Below are positions 48,850-60,002 of a stretch of 64,000 nt of DNA, piece after piece. The DNA is from Papiliotrema nemorosa (Eukaryota > Basidiomycota > Tremellomycetes > Tremellales > Rhynchogastremaceae): positions 62,001-126,000 of the forward strand of contig JASKOT010000009.1 in NCBI GenBank assembly GCA_032158125.1, given 5' to 3'. Numbering within the stretch: position 1 is the first letter of the stretch; every line of letters starts with the position of its first letter. The notes under the pieces are model-generated. The model saw nothing but the letters and a program-made list of their open reading frames with translations, was not told where the DNA came from and ran no database searches. The position numbers were made by a program, and so were the translations under genes.

Positions 48850-50625
48850 ATGTTGAGCACCTTGAAGAGGAGACTCAGACGCAACACCTCCAACGACGAT
48901 GATGCCCCTGCACATCCTGTCAACTATACCAAGGAGCACGTCCGACTCGCGAAAACGATAACTCGACGCAAAAAACTCACCGGGTTGTTCTGGACACACC
49001 TCCCTTATATCCGTTTCGCCCTCGCTCTGATCGGTATCTTATGGCTGCTTGCACTTCCATACGAAGGGTTATGGAAGGGGACGTATATCGACGAACATGC
49101 TATACAACCTGCTCAAGTATCGCTCAGCTACGATTGGGCAAACGTGCACAAGGCAGATTTGTACCTTGATCAACTCGAACTCTTGGTCAATGCGTCTCGG
49201 GCTGATCGGTCGGAATACCTCCAGAGCGCGTTCTCGACAGCTGGATTGTGGACTGGGAATACTTCAAGCTCGACTTTTGCCCACGTCGCTCCGCCCAGGT
49301 CGAGTGGGACAGAGGTGATACTGTTGAGCGCGAACTGGGTGTCGAGGGAGGGAAGCCCGAACTTGAGGGGAGTGGCTATGCTTCTGTCTCTGGGCGACTT
49401 TCTCCGGGGTACGTCGTGAATGCGGGGAAATGACAAGAAGCTAATTACGCCTTCAGGTCAGAATCACTGGGCATTTGATATCGTTCTGGTCGTTGGAGAG
49501 GGATATGTAGAAGGGTTGGAGGGGTTCATGCGGGAGTATTACGACCTATTCCCCGGTCTCATCTGGACAGCCCTCAATCTCGACTACCCAGGACACTCTT
49601 TCGAACATATTGGTCTCTTCTACGGTGCGCCATGGCCTTCCCAGGGGTCCGCTGACAGGCAGAAGGTGTGAATGGACGATTGCCCAACCAAGATCTGGTC
49701 AACAGTGTAGCGCACATCGCCAAATGGGCCGGAGGGGTCAGTACGAGGATACACGATATACAGGATACGCCGATACCGTCCGGTTCCTTCTTACAGCCTC
49801 ATCTGGGAAACTATCTCCTCGCGGCCAAACACCTCTGGCACCATGCGAAGTATATGGCCTTGGGGAGATTATCCGGTGCCCACGGTGTTCTAGCCAGGTG
49901 AGAACCCTCAATCTATCCCTCCCCTTCGCCATGCTAATAGTCTTGACACTAATCATAGGCACCGCATAGACTCTCTCACGCTCTACTGCCCCGATGCAAC
50001 GGGTCCTCATGGATTCCACTCCCTCGGCAGGACAGTTGAATCTTCCTTACGATCTCTGAACAACCTCCTCGAACGACTTCACGCCTCATACTTCTTTTAC
50101 CTCCTTCCACGACCTGACAAATTCATCCCTGTAGGTCAATACCTACCCTCGGCGATCCTCGTCGGGGCAAGTATAACCCTCGGAGGGTTTGACATTCCGA
50201 CCCCGGTAGAAGGTGTCTTATGGCTCATCCCACCCGCGGCAATCGGTCTACTCGGTTGGATCTTGCAAACGCCTTTGGTGTCATTCTTAGGGTTGTTGAT
50301 CCCTCGACCAGGGGCTCCTGGATCCAGAGGATCAGATACAGCTAGGCGGTCGCTGCTTGGATGTGTACATTTAGTGTACGGCGCAATCATACCCACCCTA
50401 GCTATGGTCAACTTTCCTCAAGCGATCCTGCTAGCGCTCGTCACCCTTACATTCCTCGCTCCATACAGGCACATTCGCGTACTGGGACTCGCAGCGCATC
50501 CGCATTTGTTACAAAGATCAGGGATAGATCTACGATGGGAATGGGAAGTAGTGGGCAATCTCACCTGGGTGGGAGTTTTCGCGGTTTGGGTTCCGCTGAG
50601 CGTGGTGTCTCTGATGATGTTATGA
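48850..50625 (+). CDS. GAA1: Gaa1, GPI transamidase complex subunit
   Basis: Gaa1 is an ER membrane subunit of the GPI transamidase, which attaches GPI anchors to proteins. The N-terminus is basic and cytosolic (MLSTLKRRLRRN), followed by one TM (YIRFALALIGILWLLALPYE), then a luminal metallopeptidase-like domain: YIDEHAIQPAQ, DGTE-type SGTEVILLSANW, NHWAFDIVLVVGEGYVEGLE, LIWTALNLDYPGHSFEHIGL, GVNGRLPNQDLVNSVAHIA and GSFLQPHLGNYL. The second half has several TMs, including FIPVGQYLPSAILVGASITL, VEGVLWLIPPAAIGLLGWIL, and the final VGVFAVWVPLSVVSLMML. Introns lie near 49409-49456, 49669-49672 region and 49900-49959. Length (about 540 residues) is normal for fungal Gaa1. Confidence 0.92.
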
Positions 50626-51208
50626 CCATGACGATGCATAGATGATCATACCTCCTCCTTCTCATTCTTTCCTTCGCGCTTCTTCTCCTTCGTGCATTCG
50701 CTGCATGGTCGAGCGGTAATACACGGGATGTCAGCCAAAAGTGGGGGGAACAAGGGAAGCCACTCAAAGGGTTAGACTCGAAAAAACAAGCTCCCCCACT
50801 TTGGACCACGATAACACCCTTGACCATGGGCATATTCGACGGGACCACATGAGAGCATGAGATGCTGGGTCCGGTAGCTCGACTGTGTGTCTCGGACTCG
50901 GAGCTCAACAGCTGAGCGACACACACACAGAGCCTCGCTGTGTGCCCACAAGGAAATCTCCGAAACTCTCACCGCCCCCCCACCCGACCCGAATCTTGAC
51001 CCACTTGAGAGTCCTCTGATCCTTTCATATATACCCTCGCCATCGATCTCGCTTGTGTTTCATGTTCTCATTTCTTGAAGTCGAAGTGGGACGTACACTT
51101 CTGGTTCGTAGAAGGAGAAGCGGTGTCGATCACTATCGACAAAGACGATAAGAGCACTACTCAGTCCCCACAGGCGCCAGAGTCATCTCGATAGCTCTCA
51201 ATAGAACC
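50626..51208. other. Intergenic between GAA1 and the deacylase
   Basis: About 580 bases with no supportable gene. CT-rich tracts at about 50650-50700 and 51020-51080 look like a 3' UTR and a fungal promoter respectively. Confidence 0.5.
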
Positions 51209-53474
51209 ATGTCGAACCGGACCCTACCGAATGAGAATGGCAGAAGTGCGAATGTCCATGTCGACGCACCGGATATCATCTTCAACAATGTGACTATCAT
51301 CTCTGGCGATCCTTCTCAATCGCCGTATCTCGCCAATGTCCACATCTCTAACGGTATCATTGAATCCATCACACCAACACCGTCTTCTACGGACATCGAT
51401 CGGTCTGTCGATCATTCATCAAACAGTGAGTCACCCTCGCGTCTAGCAAGTTGACCCCTCAGTATCCTTACCGCAAGGTCCGCCCGAACAAGGCACAATC
51501 ACACAGGCAACACGGATCGTCGATGGACACGGCAAAGTTCTTTGTCCTGGATTCATCGACCTCCACGCACACTCTGATCTGTACCTCTTGACGCATCCTG
51601 ACCACACGCCTAAACTATCTCAAGGATGTACCGTCAGTCGCCCCCTGTCCCCAATTTCCAGAGGTGACTCGTGATTGATTATCAGACAGAAGTAGTTGGA
51701 CAAGATGGGATTTCCTACGCTCCTGTAGAAACAGAACAACAAATGTCAGCTATCCGGAATCAGATTGCGGGTTGGAATGGGAACCCAACTGAAGTGGAAC
51801 TTGAGAAGCTCCAAGAAGAAGGGCTAGAGGGGATGTTTGGGTGGAAGAGCGTAAAGGAGTATCTGGATATCTTGGAGTTGAATGGGACAGCTACAAACGT
51901 TGCTTTTCTCGTTCCACAGGTGAGTCTCTACACTTTATCAATACCCACTTCTACTGCTCCAAGGGTATGCCGCGCTACTTTGTGTAGGATTGACAACTAG
52001 GGCAATCTGAGATTATTGGCTTGTGGACCTCACAATGTCCTCGCGACGCCTTCTCAGCTGGAGCATCAGTCATCGCTCCTCCGGCGATCCATGCAAGAAG
52101 GCGCAATCGGAATGTCAAGGTAGGCGGTTCATTAATACTTCTGAAACAGCGCTGACAAGCAGTGGTCTAACGTACACTCCAGGAATGTACGCGCCCACAT
52201 CGGAGCTCACTGTATTGTGTCGGATCTTGGCGGATGACTTCCATGGGGCGTATTATGCGCCTCATCATCGATCTTATGGACATAAAGCTATGGAGAGTTA
52301 TCAGGAGATGCTGGATTTGTGCAGTTCGACAAATTGTCCAGTCCGTGAGTGTCCCTTTGAACCTTTCACAACCCCACTCCGCGTCTGACCGTCAACCTGC
52401 TCGAAGCTCTTCAATGTTGCCTTTTGATCTGGTCAGAAGCTCGGGCTGATGATAGATCTCACGCATGCCACTCTCAACTTTGCAGAGAACAAAGGCAGAG
52501 CAGACGAACTGCTCTCGAGAATCGACACGACCAGATCAGCCGGGGGAGATGTGACCCTCGATACGTACCCCTATTTGCCGGGATGTACGACCCTTGCCGC
52601 TCTTTTACCTTCCTGGGCGTCGGCTGGTGGACCGGAAGAGACATTGAAGAGGCTGGGTGATGCCGTGTTGAGAGAGAAGATCAGGTACGCGATGGAATAT
52701 GTGGGGTGCGATGGTGGTCATGGAGTACCGATGAACTGGACTCAAATCCAAGTGAGCATTGCACATCGCTTCTCGTGCTCATACCTCGGCCTTCATGTAT
52801 TTTGAACTCACAATAGGTCGGCACATGCCTCGACGAGACTATCAAACATTACTCCAGTCGACTGATCTCGGACATTGCTCTTGAAGAGGATCAGCCCGCC
52901 ATTGCCATCTATTTTGAAATCTTGCAAAAGGAAAATCTCGCTACGAGCTGTATCATGCATGTGGGCAACGAAGAGAACGTGAGGAAGATTATGGTTCACC
53001 CGACGCATTGTTCGGGGACAGATGCGATTTTACACGGGGAGACGATCCATCCCAGGGCATATGGTACTTTCCCCCGGTTTCTCGGTGAGCCCGCTTACTT
53101 TCCTCTCCCCTGCGACTTGCCTTATCCGTCGTGGGTCCGATACATGGATCCAGGTGCTGATTCAAGGTCACTATGCTCGAGATGAGGGGTTGATGTCCAT
53201 CGAAGAGATGATACCCCACCTCACTTCCCGTCCCGCCAAACGAATGGGTATATACCCTCACCGGGGACTTGTCGCCCAAGGAAGCGCGGCAGATCTGGTA
53301 CTCTTCGATCCTGCTTCTATAGCCGATAAGGCTACATACAACTCGCCACGCGAAAAGGCTGCGGGGACCGAGATGGTCTGTGTGAATGGCAAGGTGGCAT
53401 ATGAAGCTGGGCAAGTGACAGGTATAAGGGCCGGTGTGACGCTACGTAGGAGAGAGGATGGGGCGGTCAGGTAG
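51209..53474 (+). CDS. N-acyl-D-amino-acid deacylase (D-aminoacylase)
   Basis: Zinc amidohydrolase that removes acyl groups from N-acyl-D-amino acids. The order is: DIIFNNVTIISGDPSQSPYL, then an exon with ATRIVDGHGKVLCPGFID and the metal motif LHAHSDLYLL, TEVVGQDGISYAPV, FGWKSVKEYLDIL, NVAFLVPQGNLRLLACG, GAIGMSSGLTYTPGMYAPTS, YYAPHHRSYGHKAMESYQEM, LTHATLNFAENKGRADELL, DVTLDTYPYLPGCTTLAALL, IMHVGNEENVRKIMVHP and CSGTDAILHG. After the last intron comes EEMIPHLTSRPAKRMGIYPH and RGLVAQGSAADLVLFDP, the closing beta domain. At least seven introns. The expected HxH, later His residues and Asp of the subtype III amidohydrolase site all appear. A D-serine dehydratase follows downstream on the same strand, so both may serve D-amino-acid use. 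Confidence 0.92.
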
Positions 53475-53998
53475 ATGGTAGCAAGCGATGGCGGGGTTCT
53501 CAGTACTCTTTCTCAGTGCTCATCCCTATCTCTTGATACTTGCAACGCATGTGCTCATTGGTGGTGTCGATGTACTACCGCTATACAGCCCAAGGGCAAA
53601 ACGCCGCATTTGAAGTGGACGAGTCCTTAGCCGACATTTACCGCTCGCCCTCGTACGTTCATTTTATCCTCATACACAACAGGTGAGTTCACAATGATCC
53701 TCCGTGCAATTCAAGGCGGCTCGGCATGGTGCTGTATACGTGTACAAACACGACGAGATTCACAGATGCATATGATCGCGAGGTTCTGCTCATGCAGCCT
53801 CGAGTCTAATACAACTGGATCATATCGCGCTCCTCATCCTTCACACTTTGTCTCTGCCGACCGACCCTTTTAGGAAGATCTGAACTATCCTGACATCCAG
53901 ATCTATTCTGGTTAAAAATCCAGCGGCCACCTTCGTAGTTCTATCTACAATTCACCCTCAACGCCAGACGCCATTGTCATCTCGACACGGCGGACAAG
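53475..53998. other. Intergenic, promoter of the D-serine dehydratase
   Basis: About 520 bases; no domain-bearing frame. The last 180 bases are AT-richer and probably carry the core promoter. Confidence 0.5.
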
Positions 53999-55595
53999 AT
54001 GGAAGATACAACAACCCACCTCGACCTCCTCCCTCTGCCTGATCGAGCTGCCCTGCTGAGTACATTCCAGGGGAAGAAGCTATCTCAGCTCCGAACTCCC
54101 GCTGCGGTGGTCGACAGAACGGTGTTCCAGGAGAACTCGGAGAGAGTCGTGAGAGAAGCCAAGAATCGGGGAATGGGTTTCAGGATCCACGTCAAGAGTG
54201 CGTCCTAGCCTCTGCCTCCGTCCTCATGATTTAGAATACTCTTAACATCATTTCTGTGCCCCTTGGGTAGTCCGGTATTAATGTCAGCCCATAAAACCAC
54301 TGAAGGTACAAGAATCCAGTTGAAAGCCGGTGGAGGAGTGACCAAGGTCATCGCGTCCACTCTGGTGGAAGTGCACCAGGTTATACCACTCATCGAGGAA
54401 GGTCTTACCGACGATGTGAGTGGATATACAGGCGTCTGAGATCTGTGCGACGTCATGAGGGGAGACTAAAAGCAAGGTGTTGTATAGCATGCCGATCGGC
54501 CAAGATAAGATCCACGACCTAGCTTCGATCCAACGGCGCATAGGCAACAAAGCAGTGATAAGAGTCATGATGGATCATTCTAGACAAGTGGAGCTATTGC
54601 AGGAGTACAACAAGAAAACAGGGAGGAAAGAAGCCTGGGCGGTGTTTGTAAAAGTCGATGGAGGTGGTCGGTGAGTAGTCAATCTCATGACCAGACCCCT
54701 CATCTGTCTCAACATCGAGCCATGGCTTAAGATCAGTCGAGCAGGTGCGCCGCCCACCTCGGAACAAATGAGGGACCTCTTGAATGCAATCCAACGGTCA
54801 TCGGCAGTGACAGTGTTCGGCTTCTACTCCCGTGAGTCCCGCTCCACCGAGAACCAAGGGCAGACGTAGATGAGCCTGTCAAAGCTGATATCCAGACTTT
54901 GGACAATCTTACGCTTCAGACTCTTTGTCCACCGCGACAGACTACTTTCAAGGAGAAGTGAATTGTGTCAATTCGGCTGCTCAATTTGCTCGGTCCCTGG
55001 GAGTAGCTGGGGAATGGGTTTTGAGTGTGGGCGCTACGCCTACCGCGCATGCCGCTACCACCGGACCTATTGACACGTCCGGCTTGGAGGGGTCACTCGA
55101 GCTGTAAGTCTCAGCCATAGTTATGGCTAGAAGCTGACTGACAGCCACGCGGGGAATTACTGCATGTGCGATCTACAACAACATGCCACTTCCCTCGTTC
55201 CGGTCAATCACCTCGCCCTGACAATCATCACTCGGGTTGTATCTCTCTACTCGGACAGAGACGAGGCCATGTGCGACTGTGGTGGAATAGCCGTGTCTAA
55301 GGATACGGGTCCCATAGCGGGTTACGGGAAGATCATATCCCCGGATCGCGCTACGTGGTGGTACCTCGCCAAAGTGAGTCAAGAGCACGGGGTATTGAGG
55401 CGTCTAGAGGGTGAAGGATCGAACAAGAGTGGCTTGAAAGGGGACGAGGGAGAAAGTGGTGATGTGCAAATTGGAGATCTGGTCAGGCTCGTTCCGCAAC
55501 ATGCGTGCTTGGTCTGCGCGGCACATCCTTGGTTGTATGTGGTGGATGGCAGTGACGAGGTGGTGGATGTTTGGGTTCCATGGAAGGGATGGTAG
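53999..55595 (+). CDS. D-serine dehydratase (eukaryotic, alanine-racemase-fold, Zn/PLP type)
   Basis: PLP- and zinc-dependent enzyme of the DSD1/D-threonine-aldolase-like family, converting D-serine to pyruvate and ammonia. The PLP motif HVKTHKT is restored by an intron at about 54198-54290 that splits the Thr codon; the lysine is residue 66. Then come LKAGGGVTKVIASTLVEVHQ, DVLYSMPIGQDKIHDLASI, AVFVKVDGGGRRAGAPP and VFGFYSHFGQSYAS across an intron at about 54830-54891. The last exons give VLSVGATPTAHAATT, HAGNYCMCDLQQHATS and VSLYSDRDEAMCDCGGIAVS. The zinc-site pair His and Cys is in LVPQHACLVCAAHPW. It ends VPWKGW at 55595. A Lys/Glu/Gly-rich insert precedes VQIGDLVRL. The D-aminoacylase just upstream could feed it. 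Confidence 0.92.
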
Positions 55596-55944
55596 GCAGA
55601 CTACCAAGTCTTTGTAAGCGAGTCGATCAATGCAGTATTACTTCGCAAAGCCTGCCGGGCAAGCGCTAAACACGGTCAGTGGCGAAGAAGTCAAGCTGCA
55701 AGCCGTCCCTCTTCCGTAGAAGCCCTCCGCTCAAGGGCTTCTTTGGCATGATTGCATCAATCGAGGCCGTCTATCTTCCCCAATGTCCCACAAGGGCAAT
55801 GCTCAAGACTGCATCGTGTGAACCCGCGGTTGAGAAGTATACGATATCGGTGTATCAAAAGGTAAAGCGGGATCAAAATCTCCGGCCGTCGACCGTGATT
55901 TCAACGTCCAAGTCGCTGTTCCGACTTATACCTTGACAGCATCC
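55596..55944. other. Intergenic before the small mitochondrial protein gene
   Basis: About 350 bases. A plus frame at 55679-55936 has no recognisable product and overlaps the region expected to be the promoter of the next gene. Confidence 0.45.
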
Positions 55945-56816
55945 ATGAACAGAGCAACAGCACAGCGAGCAGCCACATCACTGGGCAGGAGAGGACTGCA
56001 CACCTCCCGCATAGTCAGGCAACAAGTCGTCCAGCCAGTGGTAGGTACCGTCGGGACATTGCCCAACCGAACGGGCGGGTTCCGGTAAGTCTCTCTTCTA
56101 CATACAAAGATCATGCGCAATATGCAATGACCGATTAAACTGAGTTCAGGGGCGGGTGAGTGATACCCTGGGGATGTGTTCTAGACTGATACGTCTGTAG
56201 AATCCTAGGTTTCGTGAGTGCCGGACTCTCCTCGTTTCATCTTGCAACCTGGGTAAAGTCGGCTAATGACAGTTGTTCGGGTTCTCGCTGGCTTCGGGAT
56301 TATCGTTATATTACCTACAACAAGAGACAAAAGTGGCCAGTGGGATGTTGATAGCCAGCGTGGAGGAACTCCAACAAGGCACAGGGAAGGTGAGTCGGGA
56401 CTCAAACCCCAACCCTATCCTCCTACCTGTGACTCCTGCAACATCACATATCCAGCGATACAGAGTTTCCCGTGTAGGAGGAAAGGGCTGAATCTAGGTC
56501 ACTTCACACCTTGATAGACTCCAAGCGGTGGAGAAAGAACTGGCGGGGTTGAAACATGCCTCGGCGCAGAAAGAAGAGATAGGTAAAGTCCGGGGGGAGA
56601 TGAAAAAGGTCTATGTGAGTGATGGAGAGAGATCCTCCTTCATGCCTTGATGAATGTTGGGTACTGATGATAGGATGGACTGCATATGGAAGTGTTGGAT
56701 CTGCGTGCTCACGTTTGGGGAGTCGAGCAGGATCTACAAAAAGTCGTCAAGACGGGTGCGTCGTGTTGTCGTCCGAGTCGTTGTTGCTGATGTATACAGA
56801 ATCAATCAGAATTTAG
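55945..56816 (+). CDS. Small mitochondrial membrane protein with coiled coil, micro-exon gene
   Basis: Seven exons fit exactly: 55945-56084, 56150-56155, 56201-56213, 56273-56389, 56498-56614, 56674-56755 and 56800-56816, encoding 163 residues. The first 30 residues (MNRATAQRAATSLGRRGLHT) are basic without acids and end in a typical mitochondrial cleavage-like site. Then comes a Gly-rich hydrophobic segment RGGILGFLFGFSLASGLSLY, clearly one TM, whose coding crosses the 6-nt and 13-nt micro-exons. The rest is helical and probably coiled coil (VTSHLDRLQAVEKELAGLKH, LHMEVLDLRAHVWGVEQDL). This layout matches a widespread fungal inner-membrane protein of unknown role; I cannot give a firm family name. 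The splicing is supported by in-frame joins at all six junctions. Confidence 0.75.
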
Positions 56817-56962
56817 AGCAAGCATAGAAGTCATGCATGGTGGACTGTACACGTACTGGAGCTACCATGCAAGTCATACCGTACTACACTGCCTTTCAGC
56901 CGAATTCCCGTCCCCCACCTCCCACCTCCCACTTCCACCCCTGCTCACTTCCTCCCTCCTCC

Positions 56963-56999
56963 CCTCCTCACCTCCTCACCTCCTCACCTCCTCACCTCC
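56963..56999. repeat. 8-bp minisatellite (CTCCTCAC)n
   Basis: About four and a half tandem copies of CTCCTCAC in a longer pyrimidine-rich stretch (about 56925-57005). It overlaps the last codons and the stop of the GFA-domain gene on the minus strand. Confidence 0.85.
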
Positions 57000-57541
57000 C
57001 CATCCTGCGGCGTCACCCCCGGCATCCCTTTGAACAACTTCGCGCCCTCCCCTTCCAAACTCTTCAACCACCCTACTCGATGCTCCACAAACTGCTCCGT
57101 TTGCGGTCTGAGTACACTCCCAGCTAACGAATGATCATCCACCGGTCCCATTCTCAAAAACCTCGTTCCGGGCGCCCCACTCCCCTGCCTATACATCAAC
57201 GTCCCGCAAGTTTTACAAAAAGCATTCGTCATTGTATTCCCAGATAAGATCGTATGAGCCTGAGCAAAGTAGCTCAAGTTGTCTTGGCCCCTTGTGAATC
57301 GAGTATGGGTGTCGAGGGTCGTAAAGTTGGTTGCGAACATGGAAGCGGATACTTTTCGGCAGTCTGAACAGTTGCACACGAACGTTTCGACCAGTCCCGG
57401 CGGGGTCAATGGCTGGGGTGATTCAGCGCTAATGGTATGGAGAAATTGTGAGAGGCGGGTCAGACTTACCGCTACCATTTGTACGGCCCCGCAGAGACAG
57501 GTGAGGGTCGCTTCAGTCTCGGTGGACCATCCATCATTCAC
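56984..57541 (-). CDS. GFA/CENP-V domain protein (Zn-binding)
   Basis: A small protein with the glutathione-dependent formaldehyde-activating/CENP-V fold. It starts MNDGWSTETEATLTCLCGAV, has an intron (about 57411-57467) and continues ETFVCNCSDCRKVSASMFAT, YFAQAHTILSGNTMTNAFCK and TCGTLMYRQGSGAPGTRFLR. The zinc cysteines CLCG, CNCSDC and CKTCG are all present. Catalysis of glutathione-formaldehyde adduct formation is disputed for the family, so only the domain should be trusted. The last codons (GEVRR and stop) fall in the 8-bp minisatellite, so the C-terminus may vary between strains. Confidence 0.85.
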   Translation of the reverse strand: MNDGWSTETEATLTCLCGAVQMVAVSLTRLSQFLHTISAESPQPLTPPGLVETFVCNCSDCRKVSASMFATNFTTLDTHTRFTRGQDNLSYFAQAHTILSGNTMTNAFCKTCGTLMYRQGSGAPGTRFLRMGPVDDHSLAGSVLRPQTEQFVEHRVGWLKSLEGEGAKLFKGMPGVTPQDGEVRR

Positions 57542-57717
57542 TCTGTAGCGGAAAGTCGGAACCTGGTTGACGGGGGTGTTGAGTCTCGACAGACATGTCT
57601 GAGTGTCTTGCGTGGTGCTGACTCAATGGATATGATGCGGGATGAAGAGATAGTGAGAAGGGGCAAGCTGTTGGGAAGAATAGTCGGGCGCCATAGTCGG
57701 GCGCCCATCTTTATAGC

Positions 57718-59086
57718 TCAAGCATGAAGATTGCGTCGCTGAGCAAGCTCGAGTATGCTATGTGACCACCGCTGAGTCAGGCGATCCTCTGTCAAGAGCG
57801 ATTTCAAGGCCTCCATAGCATCTGTAGGCCGCAATGCGCCTTTGCTCCACCCCTGGGTCAATCCTCCACCGTCGTCTATCCTCCACCTCCACTTGACTGT
57901 CCGCTGTAACAAAGATGGCATGACTCATCCATATCAACAGGATGCTCTACAACATTGGTCATATGGCGAACCGCATACAGTGGCTTGGAGAGTCGATACA
58001 TTCGTGTCATTGTTCTGGCTTGATCAGCGACTCGAGAGTTGCTATTGCATCAGCCCATCATCTTGACTTCGCGCCAGTACGTGCTCAAGCCAACTCACCC
58101 CTCGCATCGGCTTGACTCGAGGTCGAACCCAAGACTTCAAAGACGTCTTCAACCTGCTGAGTGACCTCCAGCTCTCTCAACACTCTCCTCGGTATACCCC
58201 ATTCTCCCACCACCTCGTTGTCCCCAGCATGACCCACTGGTCCATTGTCATCAATGTCCGTCTGATCGACTCGATCCCCCTCTGGTCTCTGCCTCGCACC
58301 TTCCATCATCCACTCTTCCACTACCACATCCCAGGATTCCATCTTGAGTACACCCTCTTGTAACACCCCTACCCAATCCGATTTGGACACAATCTTCCAC
58401 ACAACCTCCCTCTTCCTCGTAGAATCTTCAGGGTTGGTATAGACAAACTTCCACTCTCCCTCCGATTCCACTTGAATACCGTGTCGTGGTAGACTATTAT
58501 ATGGGAGATCTGTATTGGGTGATTGAGGAGGGGACCAGAGTGGATTCTCGACGTGGTTGCGTAGAGAGAGGGCGGACGAGTGAAGTGAAGAAGTCCAGGT
58601 TGTCAATACACGCGCCAAGGCCATGGCGGAGATATCTGCCTTTAGCGAAGTCCTGGGCGCTCGACATACCAAATAGCCTCAGCGAGGGCGAGCGGTTTGA
58701 TACGAGGGTGAGTTGTACCCTCGACTCGTCGTCAAAGTGCGTCTCGATCAGGTTGGACCAATCTTCGAGGTTCCCTCCCTGAATATCAGCCATAGAGGAG
58801 GTATACAGTGGCGCAAACCCACCACCATCCCGTCCAACGAAGCTGTAAAGTGGTTGAGCGCCTCGACGCCTGCACTGGGCTGATATAGCGGACTGAGGAG
58901 GGTCGAGTGAAGAGGGTGAGAGTGAGGATGCGGTTGAGGAAGGGCAGTCGCAATTGGGAATGCGGTCAGTGGGAGGTCGTTGGGAGGGCAAAAGGGATGA
59001 TTATTGTTGAGATGAGAGGTGACATGGGACGCGGGGAGGGCGGTAGGGAGGGCGGTGGGTAAGGGTGAAAAGATGAGGTATTCCAT
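57718..59086 (-). CDS. Uncharacterised multi-exon protein
   Basis: A likely gene with a start at 59086 (MEYLIFSPLPTALPTALPAS), an N-terminal Pro/His-rich stretch and EALNHFTASLDGMV. An intron probably follows, joining to GGNLEDWSNLIETHFDDESR. A further exon carries MALARVLTTWTSSLHSSALS and GEWKFVYTNPEDSTRKREVV, VVEEWMMEG, and VLRELEVTQQVEDVFEVLG. A final exon gives VKWRWRIDDGGGLTQGWSKG and ends AQRRNLHA at 57718. The composition is protein-like throughout, but the joins around 58640-58780 are uncertain. I do not recognise the family. Confidence 0.5.
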
Positions 59087-59273
59087 CAGCTACAGATGAC
59101 TCCCGGTTGAGTATGCGTGAGGGGCAGGTGCAGATGAAGATAGTTCAGGTGATAGGCGACAGAGGTCGACCGTTTCCCATCGCCCGACACAGCACAAAGG
59201 AGCATCACCCTAGCACTCCTTTACGACTCCCTTCGCTCGACCCAAGATATCAAGCGATCAAGCGAACGGTGAC

Positions 59274-60002
59274 TCACTGAAAGTTGTACCCATCACTATC
59301 CAGCCAATCCTTCCCTCTCCCAAAGTACGCTCCGACACCGATACTCGGTACTTCGATATATCCTCCCTGCTCAAACTCCCCATCTCTGAGCTCCGTAAGG
59401 CCATTTACAGCCGCATACCGCGGGACGGTCCCTGGTCCCTGGCCATTTGTCCCATGTATCTGTACATGTGGGGAAGACCCATGTCCATTGGCGAGGTGTG
59501 GAAATCCGACGTTGATTTGTTGACCATGATATGGGAATGTAGACGGTGGAACATCGCTCTTGTCTGTACTCCCACTTCTACTCCCTGATGCAGCTCCATT
59601 TCTTTGCCCATTCCCATCCACACCGGTGCTCTGTCCATCTGAGGGATTTCCATTCCTTGTTCTGCTTGGGGAGGCGGTATGTGAAGGTACATGAGGAGAG
59701 AGTGAGGTGGTCCTCCCGTTGGGTTGAGCGGGATGTTGAGATTGTACTCCAGGTGGTCGGACCCTACTTGGCCCGGGACCCGAGACCACTTGCGGATGTG
59801 AAGCATACCCCTGCATCGGCTGAGCATAAGGCTGAGATGGATTCATCGCGTACACTACACCTTGGGCGGAAGCGTGTTGAGCGAGGGGAGGTCGTGCGCT
59901 TGGAGGTTGAGATGGGGGTGGATATTGATTCATGTAGGGAACGACCATTGCCGCGGAGACGTAGGGCGACACGCTAGGTCCGGCTCCTTGCTCGTATGCC
60001 AT
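59274..60002 (-). CDS. Disordered Pro/Ser/Gly-rich protein, unknown function
   Basis: A 242-codon frame starting MAYEQGAGPSVSPYVSAAMV. Almost all of it is low complexity (Pro, Gln, Ser, Gly, Asn), with a short more ordered end: GYIEVPSIGVGAYFGRGKDW then LDSDGYNFQ. The frame ends in a TGA, but the last bases CA-GTGAGTCACC make an excellent splice donor, so the true protein may continue through an intron (one possible acceptor is at about 59207). No family recognised; such proteins are often RNA- or chromatin-associated, but that is only a guess. Confidence 0.5.
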   Translation of the reverse strand: MAYEQGAGPSVSPYVSAAMVVPYMNQYPPPSQPPSARPPLAQHASAQGVVYAMNPSQPYAQPMQGYASHPQVVSGPGPSRVRPPGVQSQHPAQPNGRTTSLSPHVPSHTASPSRTRNGNPSDGQSTGVDGNGQRNGAASGSRSGSTDKSDVPPSTFPYHGQQINVGFPHLANGHGSSPHVQIHGTNGQGPGTVPRYAAVNGLTELRDGEFEQGGYIEVPSIGVGAYFGRGKDWLDSDGYNFQ

